64,000 nucleotides of DNA from JBFMAI01 sp040755725 (GCA_040755725.1 JBFMAI010000032.1:1-64000), one strand, 5' to 3'. Positions 31,353-40,455 are shown, counted from the stretch's first letter. The notes: a model not told the origin generated them from the letters alone. Made by a program: numbers and translations.

Positions 31353-33068
31353 ATGAGCGATCAACCGCAAGCAAGAGTCCAATTCGACTGGAAGGCCGGC
31401 AAGGTGCGCACGTCGCTGACCGGGCGCGACGTGCTGCGTAACCCGCTGCTGAACAAGGGGGTCGCATTTCCGCCGGAGGAACGGGACGCCTTCAAGCTGC
31501 GCGGGCTACTGCCCCCGGCGCAGATCGCGATCAAGGACCAGATCGCCCTGGAGATGGAGCACCTGCGGGCCAAGGGAACCGACCTGGAGAAGTTCATCGG
31601 TCTGGCGGCACTCCAGGACCGCAACGAGACGCTGTTCTACCGTGTTCTGGTCGAGAACATGGCCGAGCTGATGCCGATCGTCTACACCCCGACGGTCGGG
31701 CAAGCCTGCCAGCTCTACAGCCACATTCTCCGCCAGACGCGCGGCATCTGGATCACCCCGGACGACGTGGGCCGCATTCCCGAACTGCTGCGCAACGCCT
31801 GCAACACGGACGTGCGGCTCATCGTCGTGACCGACAACGAGCGCATCCTGGGACTGGGCGACCAGGGCGCCGGCGGCATGGGCATCCCGGTCGGAAAAAT
31901 CGCCCTGTATTGCGCCGGCGCGGGCATCCACCCCGCCCAGACGCTGCCCGTCAGCCTCGACGTCGGCACCGACAACACCGGGCTGCTGAACGACCCGTAC
32001 TACATGGGTTGGCGGCACCGGCGGCTCCGCGGCGAGGCGTACGAGCGCGTCGTCGAGGCGTTTGTCGATGCCGTCCGCGAGGTCTTCCCCCGCGCGCTCG
32101 TGCAATGGGAAGATTTCCACAAGAACATCGCGTTCATGGTGCTCGACCGCTATCGCAATCGGCTGCCGTGCTTCAACGACGATATCCAGGGGACGGCCGG
32201 GGTGGCCGTGGCCGGGCTGTACGGCGGCCTGCGTGTGACGGGCGGCAAACTGTCCGAGCAGCGGATCGTGTACGCGGGCGCCGGCGCGGCCGGGGTGGGC
32301 ATCGGGCGACTGGTGGCGCGGGCGATGGAGATGGAGACCGACGACCAGGCCAAGATTCACCGCGCGCAGGTGTTCCTCGACTCGGTCGGGCTGGTCCATG
32401 ACGGGGTGCCCATCAAGGACCCGCACAAGCGGCCGTTCGCCATGACGCAGGCGGAAATGAAGGAGCACGGGTTCAAGGGCGAGGGGCCGCACGACCTGCT
32501 GGAGGTGGTGCGGCGCGTCAAGCCGACGATCCTCTTCGGCACGACGGCCCGGCCGGGCACGTTCACCGAGGAGATCATCCGCGAGATGGCCAAGCACGTG
32601 GAGCGGCCGATCATCTTCGCGTTCAGCAACCCGACCTCGAAGGCCGAGTGTACGCCCGCCGAGGCCATCGAATGGACCGACGGACGGGCGCTGATTGCGA
32701 CCGGCAGCCCGTTCGAGCCGGTGGTCTACAAGGGCAAGAAGTACGTGATCGGCCAGGGAAACAACGTGTTCATCTTCCCGGGCGTGGGCTTGGGGACCAT
32801 CTTGTCGGAAGCGAGCGAAGTCCCCGAGTCATTCTTCGCGATCGCGGCCAAGACGCTGGCCGAGTGCATCACCCCGGACCGCCTGGAGGTCGGCGCGCTG
32901 TACCCGGACCAAAGCATGCTCCGCGAGATCAGCGCCCGCATTGCGGGCAACGTGATGCGCGAGGCGAAGCGGCTGAACATCGGGCGGATGATCCCGGACA
33001 ACGAGATCGACCCCCTCGTCCGCAACTCGATGTGGTATCCCGACTACGTGCCGTACGAGAGAATCTAG
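31353..33068 (+). CDS. NAD(P)-dependent malic enzyme
   Basis: The 571 residues start at ATG 31353, nine bases after AGGAG. This is the large (eukaryotic-like, MaeA) class of malic enzyme that decarboxylates malate to pyruvate. Visible motifs are NPLLNKGVAFPPEER, VYTPTVGQAC with the catalytic Tyr, GLGDQGAGGMGIPVGK, the metal-binding NDDIQGTAGVAVAGL, the Rossmann loop GAGAAGVG, and FSNPTSKAECTPAEA. The length matches the family (about 550-580). NAD versus NADP preference cannot be decided safely from the sequence. It stands alone, so it links the C4 pool to pyruvate without pathway neighbours. Confidence 0.95.
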   Translation: MSDQPQARVQFDWKAGKVRTSLTGRDVLRNPLLNKGVAFPPEERDAFKLRGLLPPAQIAIKDQIALEMEHLRAKGTDLEKFIGLAALQDRNETLFYRVLVENMAELMPIVYTPTVGQACQLYSHILRQTRGIWITPDDVGRIPELLRNACNTDVRLIVVTDNERILGLGDQGAGGMGIPVGKIALYCAGAGIHPAQTLPVSLDVGTDNTGLLNDPYYMGWRHRRLRGEAYERVVEAFVDAVREVFPRALVQWEDFHKNIAFMVLDRYRNRLPCFNDDIQGTAGVAVAGLYGGLRVTGGKLSEQRIVYAGAGAAGVGIGRLVARAMEMETDDQAKIHRAQVFLDSVGLVHDGVPIKDPHKRPFAMTQAEMKEHGFKGEGPHDLLEVVRRVKPTILFGTTARPGTFTEEIIREMAKHVERPIIFAFSNPTSKAECTPAEAIEWTDGRALIATGSPFEPVVYKGKKYVIGQGNNVFIFPGVGLGTILSEASEVPESFFAIAAKTLAECITPDRLEVGALYPDQSMLREISARIAGNVMREAKRLNIGRMIPDNEIDPLVRNSMWYPDYVPYERI

Positions 33069-33103
33069 ATCAGCGTTCCCGAATTCGCGCCGCGGGTGGT
33101 GCG

Positions 33104-33144
33104 GCAAGGCTCCGCCTGGCCAAAGTCGCAAGGCGGAGCCTTGC
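33104..33144 (+). terminator. Inverted repeat after malic enzyme (possible terminator)
   Basis: GCAAGGCTCCGCC (33104-33116) and GGCGGAGCCTTGC (33132-33144) form a perfect 13-bp stem around a 15-nt loop, 35 bp past the malic enzyme stop. There is no T tract. It could equally be one of the GC-rich intergenic repeats. Confidence 0.5.
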
Positions 33145-33232
33145 GGTACGGGGGGCGCGCCATTGCGCACGCGGATAGGCACAGCCGTGCGCGAACCTCC
33201 GGCGTGGTACGGCGATCCCGACGCGCCGGGAG

Positions 33233-33276
33233 TGCCGAGCCGCGGCTCGCCGGGAGGCTTGCTCTCCCGGCCGGGA
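33233..33276. repeat. GC-rich intergenic repeat, family R1
   Basis: GAGCCGCGGCTCG, itself a palindrome, is followed by CCGGGAGGCTTGCTCTCCCGG, given here as the arms CCGGGAG and CTCCCGG. It has the same words as the copies at 44.4 and 37.7 kb. It lies just downstream of the receiver-like gene. Confidence 0.6.
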
Positions 33277-33287
33277 CTGGAGAGGCC

Positions 33288-33812
33288 TCATTCGGCCAGT
33301 TCCGTCTCGGGAACGCCCAGCAGTCGCGCGGCGTCCGGTAGTTCGAACGGCTTCTCCAACCGCGCGGCCCCGGGCGGCACGGTGGCAGGCTCAGTCTCGG
33401 CGGCGACCAGGATGATGACGCGAACGTCCCGGTTGGCCTGCCGTGCGGCTTGGACGAGCGCGTTGACCGAACGCCGGGGGAGTTGGTCCGAGAGCAGGAC
33501 CGCGTCCATCGACTGCTGGCGCAGCCGCCGTTGCGCCGCGGGGGACGCCGAAGTGCAATGCACGTCAAACCACCGCCGCAGATAGGTGGACAGCGACCAC
33601 GCCGTCAGGGTGTCCGGCTCGACGAGCAGGAGACGGCCGAGGCGGCCCGGCGGCGGGGGGGCGGGAGCAGGTTGTACGCGGGGCGGGCGTGACAAACGGA
33701 CCTCCGTCGCGGCACCACGGATGCACGTAATGTGCCAATCCGCGTCGCGCCGCTCGGCCTCATGCGCCGCCGCACGCGACGGGCGTGGCGCGCCACGGGC
33801 CCAGCCGGTCAC
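33288..33812 (-). CDS. Degenerate receiver-domain protein, divergent from the kinase operon
   Basis: The open frame runs back to a TTG at 33917, only eight bases from the kinase start. The GTG at 33812 (174 residues) is a guess that leaves room for promoters. The last 120 residues form a CheY-like domain: RLLLVEPDTLTAWSL (compare VLIVEDEALIRWSL in the neighbouring regulator), DAVLLSDQLP, VRVIILVAAE and LEKPFELPDA. By alignment the phospho-acceptor Asp is replaced by Ser, with an Asp one place later, while the Lys in EKPF is kept. It is likely a pseudo-receiver and may modulate the adjacent globin-kinase pathway. There is no output domain. Confidence 0.6.
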   Translation of the reverse strand: MTGWARGAPRPSRAAAHEAERRDADWHITCIRGAATEVRLSRPPRVQPAPAPPPPGRLGRLLLVEPDTLTAWSLSTYLRRWFDVHCTSASPAAQRRLRQQSMDAVLLSDQLPRRSVNALVQAARQANRDVRVIILVAAETEPATVPPGAARLEKPFELPDAARLLGVPETELAE

Positions 33813-33925
33813 CGGGGCGTCGGGGGCGGGCGACTGGGCGAAAAGCCGCAGCCGTGTGGGGGTTCGCACAGCGCCGGGGCCCCCCCGCGTGGCGCGGGCC
33901 GCCGTCGGCGGGTACAATCCCCTGG

Positions 33926-35155
33926 ATGCCGCTGACCGTCTTCGAGGAAATGAAGCAGTATGTCGCGTTCACCGACGAGGACGCGGCCCATCTGCGGTCG
34001 CTGGCCGCGGCCGTCGAGCCGGCCTTGCCCGCCGTCGTGGACCGCTTCTACCGGGCGGTCCACGCCAGCCCCGGGGCCCGGGAGGTGCTGACCGGCGGGG
34101 CCACCCAGGCGGAGTCACTGCGGCGGTCGTTGTTGGCGTGGCTGCGCGGCCTGTTCAGCGGGCGCTACGATGCCGACTACGCGCGCCAGCGGGCACAAAT
34201 CGGCCGCACCCACGTCCGCGTCGGATTGCCGCAGCATTTCATGATCGTGGCGATGGAGGTGGTGTGGCAGGAGTTGCGGCGGGTGGTGTCGGCGGGGCCG
34301 GGCGGCGAGGCGCGGCTCGGCGCGTTGCACAAGCTGCTGACGCTCGAACTGGGGCTGATGCTGAACAGCTATCAGGAGAGCTACGCGACCCAGGTGCGGC
34401 AAGTCGAGCGCGACGCGATGCAGGCCCGGTTGCGGGAAGCGGAGCAGCTCGCGCAGATCGGTCAGCTCGCGGCCTCCCTGGCGCACGAGATCAAGAACCC
34501 ACTGGCGGGCATCAGCGGCGCCATCCAGATCATCCGGGCCAACCTCAAGGAATCCGATCCGCACTGGCCGGTGCTGGGGGAGGTGCTGCGGCAGATCAAC
34601 CGGCTGGATCGCTCGGTGAAAGACCTACTCGTGTACGCGCGGCCCAAGCCCCCGCGCTACCAGCGCTGCGACCTGCCGCGCGCCGTCGAACGGGTGCTGA
34701 CCTTGCTGCGCAAAGAGCCGGAGTTCGAACGCATCCGCTTTGAGTACTCGCTGCCGCGCGATCTGCCGGCCCTCGCGGCCGATGAACACCAGCTCGAGCA
34801 GCTTCTCATGAATCTCCTGCTCAACGCCGCGCAGGCGTCGAACGCGGGCGGCGTGGTGCGGCTGGCGGCCGCGGCACGCGACGGCGGCGTGCAGATTACG
34901 ATCGAAGACCGGGGTTGCGGCATGACGGTCGAGGTCACCCGCCGCGCCTTGGAGCCCTTCTTCACCACCAAGGCCCGCGGGACCGGCTTGGGCCTGCCGA
35001 TCTGCCGCAAAATCGTGGAGGCCCACGGCGGGCGGCTGGCGATTCGCAGCACGCCGGGCGAGGGCACCGAGGTCACCGTGGAGTTGCCGACGCGTCCCCC
35101 GGGCGAGGGACTGGGAGTCGAGGATGAGCATACGCGTGCTGATCGTGGAGGATGA
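33926..35155 (+). CDS. Globin-coupled sensor histidine kinase
   Basis: Length is 409 residues from ATG 33926. Residues 1-155 are a protoglobin-type heme sensor domain (FTDEDAAHLRSLAAAVEPAL, VVDRFYRAV), with the likely proximal His96 in RTHVRVGLPQHF. A coiled-coil linker follows, then the dimerisation/phospho-acceptor helix (SLAHEIKNPLAGI, His187) and the HATPase domain with N-box NLLLNAAQA, DRGCGM, and GTGLGLPICRKIVEAHGG. There are no membrane spans, so this is a cytoplasmic heme kinase that may sense O2, NO or CO. Its end overlaps the next gene by 32 bp, so the two are a pair of the NtrB/NtrC type. Confidence 0.88.
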   Translation: MPLTVFEEMKQYVAFTDEDAAHLRSLAAAVEPALPAVVDRFYRAVHASPGAREVLTGGATQAESLRRSLLAWLRGLFSGRYDADYARQRAQIGRTHVRVGLPQHFMIVAMEVVWQELRRVVSAGPGGEARLGALHKLLTLELGLMLNSYQESYATQVRQVERDAMQARLREAEQLAQIGQLAASLAHEIKNPLAGISGAIQIIRANLKESDPHWPVLGEVLRQINRLDRSVKDLLVYARPKPPRYQRCDLPRAVERVLTLLRKEPEFERIRFEYSLPRDLPALAADEHQLEQLLMNLLLNAAQASNAGGVVRLAAAARDGGVQITIEDRGCGMTVEVTRRALEPFFTTKARGTGLGLPICRKIVEAHGGRLAIRSTPGEGTEVTVELPTRPPGEGLGVEDEHTRADRGG

Positions 35156-36497
35156 GGCCCTGATCCGCTGGTCGCTGCGCCAGAAGCTCGAGGAGCGCGG
35201 CTACCGCGTGACCGAGGCCGAAACCGGGCAGGTCGCCCTGGGCCTGCTGGCCGAGGGGGCCTTCGACCTCATCCTGCTGGACTACCGGCTCCCCGACGTC
35301 ACCGGGCTGGACGTCCTGCACGCCGTCCGCCAGATCGATCACGACGTGGTCGTCATCATGATGACGGCCTACAGCACGATCGAGACGGCGGTGGAAGCGA
35401 TCAAGCTGGGGGCGTTCAACTACATCGTCAAGCCGTTTCAGATGGAGGAACTGCTGCTGACGGTGGACAAGGGGCTGGAGACGACGCAGCTCCGGCGCGA
35501 GGTCCGCGAGCTGCGCCGCCATCTTCACGAGCAGTTCGGCATCGACGCGATCATCGGACGCGACCCGTCGATGCTGCGGCTGTTCGAGACCATCAAGCAG
35601 GTCGCCCGCACCGGCGTGTCCACGGTGTTCCTGCGGGGCGAGACCGGGACGGGCAAGGACTTGGTGGCCCGCGTCATCCACCACAACTCCGACCGCGCGG
35701 CCGCCCCCTTCGTCAACATCACCTGCACCGCGCTGTCCGAGTCGCTGCTGGAGAGCGAGCTCTTCGGCCACGAACGCGGCGCGTTCACCGACGCCAAGCT
35801 CCAGAAGAAGGGCCTGTTCGAAATGGCTGACGGCGGCACCGTCTTCCTCGACGAGGTGGGCGACATGCCGGCGGCGCTCCAGGCCAAGCTGCTACGCTTC
35901 CTGGAGGAACGCCGCTTCCGGCGCGTCGGCGGCACGCGCGAGATCGGCGTCGACGTCCGCGTCATCGGGGCCACCAACCGCGACCTGGAGAAGGCGATCG
36001 AGCAGGGCCAGTTTCGCCGCGACCTGATGTACCGCCTGAACGTCGTGACCATTCACCTGCCGCCGCTGCGGGCCCGCGGCGACGACGTGCGCCTGCTGGC
36101 ACAACACTTCGTGGACCGCTTCGCCAAGGAGTTCAAGAAGCCCGTGGCCCGGTTGTCCGACGCCGTCTACCAGAAGCTGCGCGGCTACGGCTGGCCCGGC
36201 AACGTCCGCGAGCTGCGCAACGTGATCGAGCGGGCGGTGCTGCTGTGTCGGGGCGAGACGCTCACGCCGGATGACATCGTGCTGGGACGCAGCGAGAACC
36301 AGCCGTGGGAGTGGGACATCGACCACCTGGCCCTGCCGCCCGAGGGCTTCGACTTCGACAGGCTCCGCCGCCTGGAATGCCACCTGCTTCAGCAAGCGCT
36401 GGAGCGGACGAGCAACAATCAGACGCAAGCGGCCCGGCTGCTGAATCTGTCGCGTGACCGGCTGCGTTACCGGCTCCAAAAACACGGGCTGCTGTGA
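35124..36497 (+). CDS. NtrC-family sigma-54-dependent response regulator
   Basis: Length is 457 residues. The receiver domain (VLIVEDEALIRWSL, phospho-acceptor Asp53 in ILLDYRLPD, Lys in IVKPF) is followed by an AAA+ domain with Walker A GETGTGKD, ELFGHERGAFTDA, Walker B GGTVFLDEVGDMP and the arginine-rich GTREIGVDVRVIGATNRD. The C-terminal Fis-type helix-turn-helix is NNQTQAARLLNLSRDRLRYR. The sigma-54 contact loop GAFTGA is present as GAFTDA, a known natural variant. It is partner to the overlapping globin-coupled kinase. The targets are unknown; the sigma-54-like site before flagellin is a speculative candidate. Confidence 0.93.
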   Translation: MSIRVLIVEDEALIRWSLRQKLEERGYRVTEAETGQVALGLLAEGAFDLILLDYRLPDVTGLDVLHAVRQIDHDVVVIMMTAYSTIETAVEAIKLGAFNYIVKPFQMEELLLTVDKGLETTQLRREVRELRRHLHEQFGIDAIIGRDPSMLRLFETIKQVARTGVSTVFLRGETGTGKDLVARVIHHNSDRAAAPFVNITCTALSESLLESELFGHERGAFTDAKLQKKGLFEMADGGTVFLDEVGDMPAALQAKLLRFLEERRFRRVGGTREIGVDVRVIGATNRDLEKAIEQGQFRRDLMYRLNVVTIHLPPLRARGDDVRLLAQHFVDRFAKEFKKPVARLSDAVYQKLRGYGWPGNVRELRNVIERAVLLCRGETLTPDDIVLGRSENQPWEWDIDHLALPPEGFDFDRLRRLECHLLQQALERTSNNQTQAARLLNLSRDRLRYRLQKHGLL

Positions 36498-36724
36498 CGC
36501 CCCGGAGCCGCAGCCACGAGCGCCCGAGGCCGTCCCACTTGACCGTGTGGACACCCCATGTGCGGCAGACCGAGCACGTGGCGCGGGAGACACGGCGGGC
36601 CGCCGTCCCCTCCGGGGCCACGCGGCTCACGCCCGAGGGCCCCTGTTGGCCTTCACGCGCCGGCCCGTACCCCACGCCCAACAGGACGCCGAACGCAATG
36701 TGCAGCCGGGTTCCCGTCCGGCCG

Positions 36725-37516
36725 TTACCGCCGGCGGCGCAGCCCGGCGCCGGCCGCGAGCAGCAACGCCACAGTCGACGGCTCGGGAATGCCCAGCACC
36801 GCCGTCAGCCCGGTGCCCATGCCCGTCGTGCCGACCTGCGTCCGCGCGCCCGTGCTCGGATCGATCTGGAACAGATAGCCGAACCAATCCACCGCGAACA
36901 GGCGGCCGTCCGGCGTGAAGTCCGCGTCTTCCAGCAGGCTCATGGGAGCGCCCGAGTCGCCGACGAGCGTGACCCCGGCGGTCTTCGGGTCGATCCGATA
37001 TAGCGCCCCGGTGAGCGTGAAGCCGTACAGCGTGCCGGACGGGGAGAAGGTCAGCCCGCAGCGGACCTCATTGGCGAGGTTGCCGATCAGCGTCGAGCCG
37101 CCCGTGCCCGGGTCGATCGTGTAGAGCTGGTACGGGGCGTTGCGGGTCATCCCGTAGAGCGTGTTGGTCTTGGGATCGAACGAGATGTCCGCCACGGTCG
37201 GCAGACCGTGGTTCACCACGAACTGCGTGGCCCCGGTGTCGATATTGATCGTCCACAAGGCGTTGCCGGTGACGACTTCCGCGGCGAAGACCACGCCGTC
37301 CGACGGCCGCTGGTCCAAGCTGAAGAAGCGCTGGCTGCCGCCGACGGGGGCCCGCAGGGCCGACTTCCCGGAGGCCACCTCGAAGTCGTACAACCCGCGG
37401 GGGTTGGTCCCGCCGCCGTTCTCGTCAAAATAGACCAGGTCCACTTGGGCAACGGCCACCGCCGCCGCCAGAAGGCACGTGCCGAGTGCCCACCGTCGCG
37501 CAGTTAACCAGTTCAT
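36725..37516 (-). CDS. PEP-CTERM sorted exported protein
   Basis: The 263 residues start at ATG 37516, preceded by a strong AGGAGGAGGA site. The signal peptide is at about 1-23 (LLAAAVAVAQ). The body consists of repeating beta-propeller-like units (ISFDPKTNTLYGMTRN, LYTIDPGTGGSTLIGN, LYRIDPKTAGVTLVGD, LFQIDPSTGARTQVGT), reminiscent of SMP-30/DUF4394-like propellers. The end IPEPSTVALLLAAGAGLRRRR is a textbook PEP-CTERM sorting signal: the motif, a helix, then an Arg cluster. It would be processed by an exosortase, which is not in this window. The function is unknown, probably extracellular matrix or surface. Confidence 0.88.
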   Translation of the reverse strand: MNWLTARRWALGTCLLAAAVAVAQVDLVYFDENGGGTNPRGLYDFEVASGKSALRAPVGGSQRFFSLDQRPSDGVVFAAEVVTGNALWTINIDTGATQFVVNHGLPTVADISFDPKTNTLYGMTRNAPYQLYTIDPGTGGSTLIGNLANEVRCGLTFSPSGTLYGFTLTGALYRIDPKTAGVTLVGDSGAPMSLLEDADFTPDGRLFAVDWFGYLFQIDPSTGARTQVGTTGMGTGLTAVLGIPEPSTVALLLAAGAGLRRRR

Positions 37517-37712
37517 GGTCCTCCTCCTGCTCCAACAGTAGAATTGGCGCCTGCTCCCAAACAACGGCCAACTGAAGCGCAGCCTAGCCCCTGTCAGCTC
37601 TGCCTTCAAGCCCTCTTGGCGCATTTGCTCCGGGGCGCGAGGCGGTCGGCGGCCGAGCCCACTCGACCCCGCTCTCTGAGTGGGCGGGCGCACTTCGCCG
37701 GCTCACGTCGGA

Positions 37713-37772
37713 AAGGCGAGCGTCCCGGCGGGCCGCGGCTCGGGAGGAGCCTGGCCCTCCCGCGCCGCGTGT
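37713..37772. repeat. R1 repeat, intergenic copy closest to the in-gene copy at 50.2 kb
   Basis: GTCCCGGCGGGCCGCGGCTC followed by GGGAGGAGCCTGGCCCTCCC matches 50229-50286 almost base for base (shared words CCCGGCGGGCCGCGGCTCGG, GGAGC and GCCCTCCCGCG). It lies between the PEP-CTERM and M14 genes. Confidence 0.75.
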
Positions 37773-37786
37773 TCGCGCCCGGTGAT

Positions 37787-40306
37787 TCAGGGGCCCGTCA
37801 GTAGCCGCACGAACGGATTAATGTCGCCGAAGTCCACCCGACCGTCCTGGTTGATGTCGGCGTTCTCAATCCGGCAGCTCGGGAATGCCTGGGCGTACCC
37901 CGCCGGGTTGGTCAGGGCCAGAACGAACGGGTTAATGTCGCCGAAATCGACCGCGTGGTCGCAGTTCAGGTCGCCCAGCGGCCAGCCGCCGGCCTGCACC
38001 GCGAACACCGCGTCACTCTCGTCCCAGCCGCTGTACTGCCCCCCGAGGTACGCCCGCACGCGGACCTTGCAACTCGTGCTGGGCACCGTCGGCGTCCAGG
38101 GTACCGACGTCGCGCCAGGGGCCGTCAACGCCACGATGTCCGTCCACACAGTGGCGTCCGTCACGAGTTCCAGGTCGTCGATCCACGCCGTGTCGCTGCC
38201 CGAGACGCCGCTCACGTCCTTGCTGTACTCCCAGCGCAGCGTGTGCTCGCCCGGCGGCAGCGTCGTCGAGTAATACGTCCATGCCACGGTGCCGCTGCGG
38301 TGAAGCTGGCGCACGTCGTCGATGTAGAAGTCAAACCAGTCGTAGTCGGCTTCCGAGCTTACGCGGTACCAGAAGCTCAACGCCCCTCCGGCGGCGGCCC
38401 GCGTCATCCAGCTCCGCTGGCTGTTGCCGATCGCCCCGGCCCGCGCTGAGTATGATCCGCTGTGGGCGCCGCCCGCGACCACGTACCAGGGCTGATTACC
38501 GCCGGTGGTGTACGCCGACCCGAGCGTCCCGCTCTCGAAACCGTCACTGACAACGCTGGTTTGCCCGTAGTTGGCCGTTTGCTGCACGTGGAACTGCGCG
38601 GCCGGGTTGCCCGCCCACGTCACGTTGATCGGGACGTTGACCGGCAGGTTTTCGCCGCCGTTGGGGTACAGCACCGCGGCCTGCGGGTAAAGCTGGACAT
38701 CCAGGCGCGTCGCGGCGCCCGCGGTCACGACGACGTTGGACACCACGAGCGGGTCGTGGTTGGCCGCCTCGAAACGCAGCGCGTACGTGCCGGGCATGAG
38801 CATCCGGTGGTAATCGCCGACGTCTGGGTCGGTGTAGATGTTGTGGTTGCGGCCCACGACGTTCACCGTCGCCGCCAGCGGCCGGCCCGACACCGCATCG
38901 GTGACGATCCCGCGCACGCCGATCAGGCACTTCTCCAGGTACGCCAGCATCGACTCGCGGTTGTTGTCCCAATAGCCCGGAATCTGCGTGAACGGCGGGC
39001 TCTTGGTGTTGCCGAGCTCGATCGTCACCTCGTTGCAGCCCATGTAGCGGTAGCTCCAGTCCTGCATGCCGCCGTCGATCGAGTACCAGGCCGCCCCGTT
39101 GGTGATGCCGTGGTACCAACTGCCGTTCCACATCGGCAGGTTGTACCGCGAGTACTCCTCACTGATGTAGACGAACAGGTCCTCGTCCGGCGTCGGGGAG
39201 AACACCGAGCCCAACCCGTCGTTGTCAAACGGGTAGTTGACCACCAGCGCCCCGCCGTGGAAGTTCGCCGCCAGCGTGAACGATTGCCCGAAGCTCCATT
39301 CCATGATGGCCTTGGTCTCGGCGGCACGGCCGGTGACGGTGTTCGGGTCGCCCTGGACACCCTCGGGGAAATTGCGGTTGAGGTCGACGCCGTTGGCGTT
39401 CGTGCGGCGATTGAGCATGTAACCGTCGGGGTTCATGAGCGGGACGATCCAGATTTCGACCTCGTTCACCAGGGTGGTCAGGCGCGGCTCGGTGCCATAG
39501 CCCGATAGCAGCAGGTCGATGAGGTACAGGCACATCTCCATGCCGACGATCTCATCGCCGTGCATGGTGGAGATGTACTTGAACTCCGGCTCGTCCTCCT
39601 GGGCATCGGGGTTGTCGGTGATCTTAAGGGCCCACAAGCGCCGGCCCGCCGTCCCGGCCGCCGGCCCGAGGTCCAACAGCCGGCAGATGGCGGGGTACTG
39701 GGCGGCGCGGGATTGCAGGATCAGCACCAACTCGTCGTACGTGGGGTACCCCGTCGGCGGGCCGTCTAGTTCGCCCCCGTCCCCGGTCCCGTCCACGTCC
39801 GGCCGCGTGTCCGTGCCGAACACGTCGAAAACGGTCCGGCCGGCCGCGTCGCGCGCGTTCAGGTCGGCCCCGGCGGCGACCAACGCGGTGATGGCGTCAA
39901 GTCGTGCCCACCGCGCGGCGCGGTGTAGCGACGTTTGCCCGCCCGCATCGAAGGCATGGACGTCGGCGCCGGCGTCGAGCAGCAATTCAATCGCCGACCC
40001 GGCCCCGGCGGAGGCCGCGTAGTGCAGCGGCGTGCGCCCCAAGCCGTCACGGCCGGCCACGTCGGCCCCGGCCGCCAGCAGCAACTGCACTGTTTTCGCG
40101 TCGCCGCGCAGTGCCGCCAGGTGCAGCGGCGTCAGCCCCTCGGCGTTCGACGCGTTGACGTCGGCACCAGCGGCCAGTAGATCGACCACGACGGCCGGGT
40201 CACCGGCCCGGGCGGCCGCGTGCAGATCAGCTTGGGCCACGGCGGACTGGCCGGCGGCAATACAGAGAGCCGTCACGGCCACGAGCGAGCATCGCAGAGC
40301 GTTCAT
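37787..40306 (-). CDS. Secreted ankyrin-repeat / M14 zinc carboxypeptidase with dockerin-like C-terminus
   Basis: Length is 839 residues from ATG 40306; the frame extends to a TTG at 40327. The signal peptide is at about 1-25. Four ankyrin repeats follow (25-165, for example EGLTPLHLAALRGDAKTVQL). The M14 domain has zinc ligands His249 and Glu252 (MHGDE) and His350 (NFHGG), substrate-binding NRNFP and catalytic Glu430 (EVTIELGN). After it come a carboxypeptidase-regulatory-like domain (GIVTDAVSGRPLAATVNV), a sandwich with WIDDLELV, and a 60-residue dockerin-like pair (GDLNCDHAVDFGDINPFVLA...DGRVDFGDINPFVRLL) shared with the subtilase. Secreted ankyrin repeats joined to a carboxypeptidase are unusual. 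It probably trims peptides outside the cell, perhaps after the subtilase has cut proteins. Confidence 0.92.
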   Translation of the reverse strand: MNALRCSLVAVTALCIAAGQSAVAQADLHAAARAGDPAVVVDLLAAGADVNASNAEGLTPLHLAALRGDAKTVQLLLAAGADVAGRDGLGRTPLHYAASAGAGSAIELLLDAGADVHAFDAGGQTSLHRAARWARLDAITALVAAGADLNARDAAGRTVFDVFGTDTRPDVDGTGDGGELDGPPTGYPTYDELVLILQSRAAQYPAICRLLDLGPAAGTAGRRLWALKITDNPDAQEDEPEFKYISTMHGDEIVGMEMCLYLIDLLLSGYGTEPRLTTLVNEVEIWIVPLMNPDGYMLNRRTNANGVDLNRNFPEGVQGDPNTVTGRAAETKAIMEWSFGQSFTLAANFHGGALVVNYPFDNDGLGSVFSPTPDEDLFVYISEEYSRYNLPMWNGSWYHGITNGAAWYSIDGGMQDWSYRYMGCNEVTIELGNTKSPPFTQIPGYWDNNRESMLAYLEKCLIGVRGIVTDAVSGRPLAATVNVVGRNHNIYTDPDVGDYHRMLMPGTYALRFEAANHDPLVVSNVVVTAGAATRLDVQLYPQAAVLYPNGGENLPVNVPINVTWAGNPAAQFHVQQTANYGQTSVVSDGFESGTLGSAYTTGGNQPWYVVAGGAHSGSYSARAGAIGNSQRSWMTRAAAGGALSFWYRVSSEADYDWFDFYIDDVRQLHRSGTVAWTYYSTTLPPGEHTLRWEYSKDVSGVSGSDTAWIDDLELVTDATVWTDIVALTAPGATSVPWTPTVPSTSCKVRVRAYLGGQYSGWDESDAVFAVQAGGWPLGDLNCDHAVDFGDINPFVLALTNPAGYAQAFPSCRIENADINQDGRVDFGDINPFVRLLTGP

Positions 40307-40455
40307 CTTTGCCCTCGGTATGTGCAACTAGCGCCGCAGGGCCGCGGCAGGGCGACCATCACCAGCACTTACCAAAGTACCCGGCCGACGCTACGAATGC
40401 AACGACTCGTCGCCCCCGCCGTTATCGGCGCTGTGCCCGGGCCTATATCAGCGTG

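Noticed and set aside
33104..33144. Attachment site or recombination target at the 13-bp inverted repeat
   Set aside because: No integrase or direct repeat partner is nearby; a transcript-end hairpin or intergenic repeat explains it more simply.
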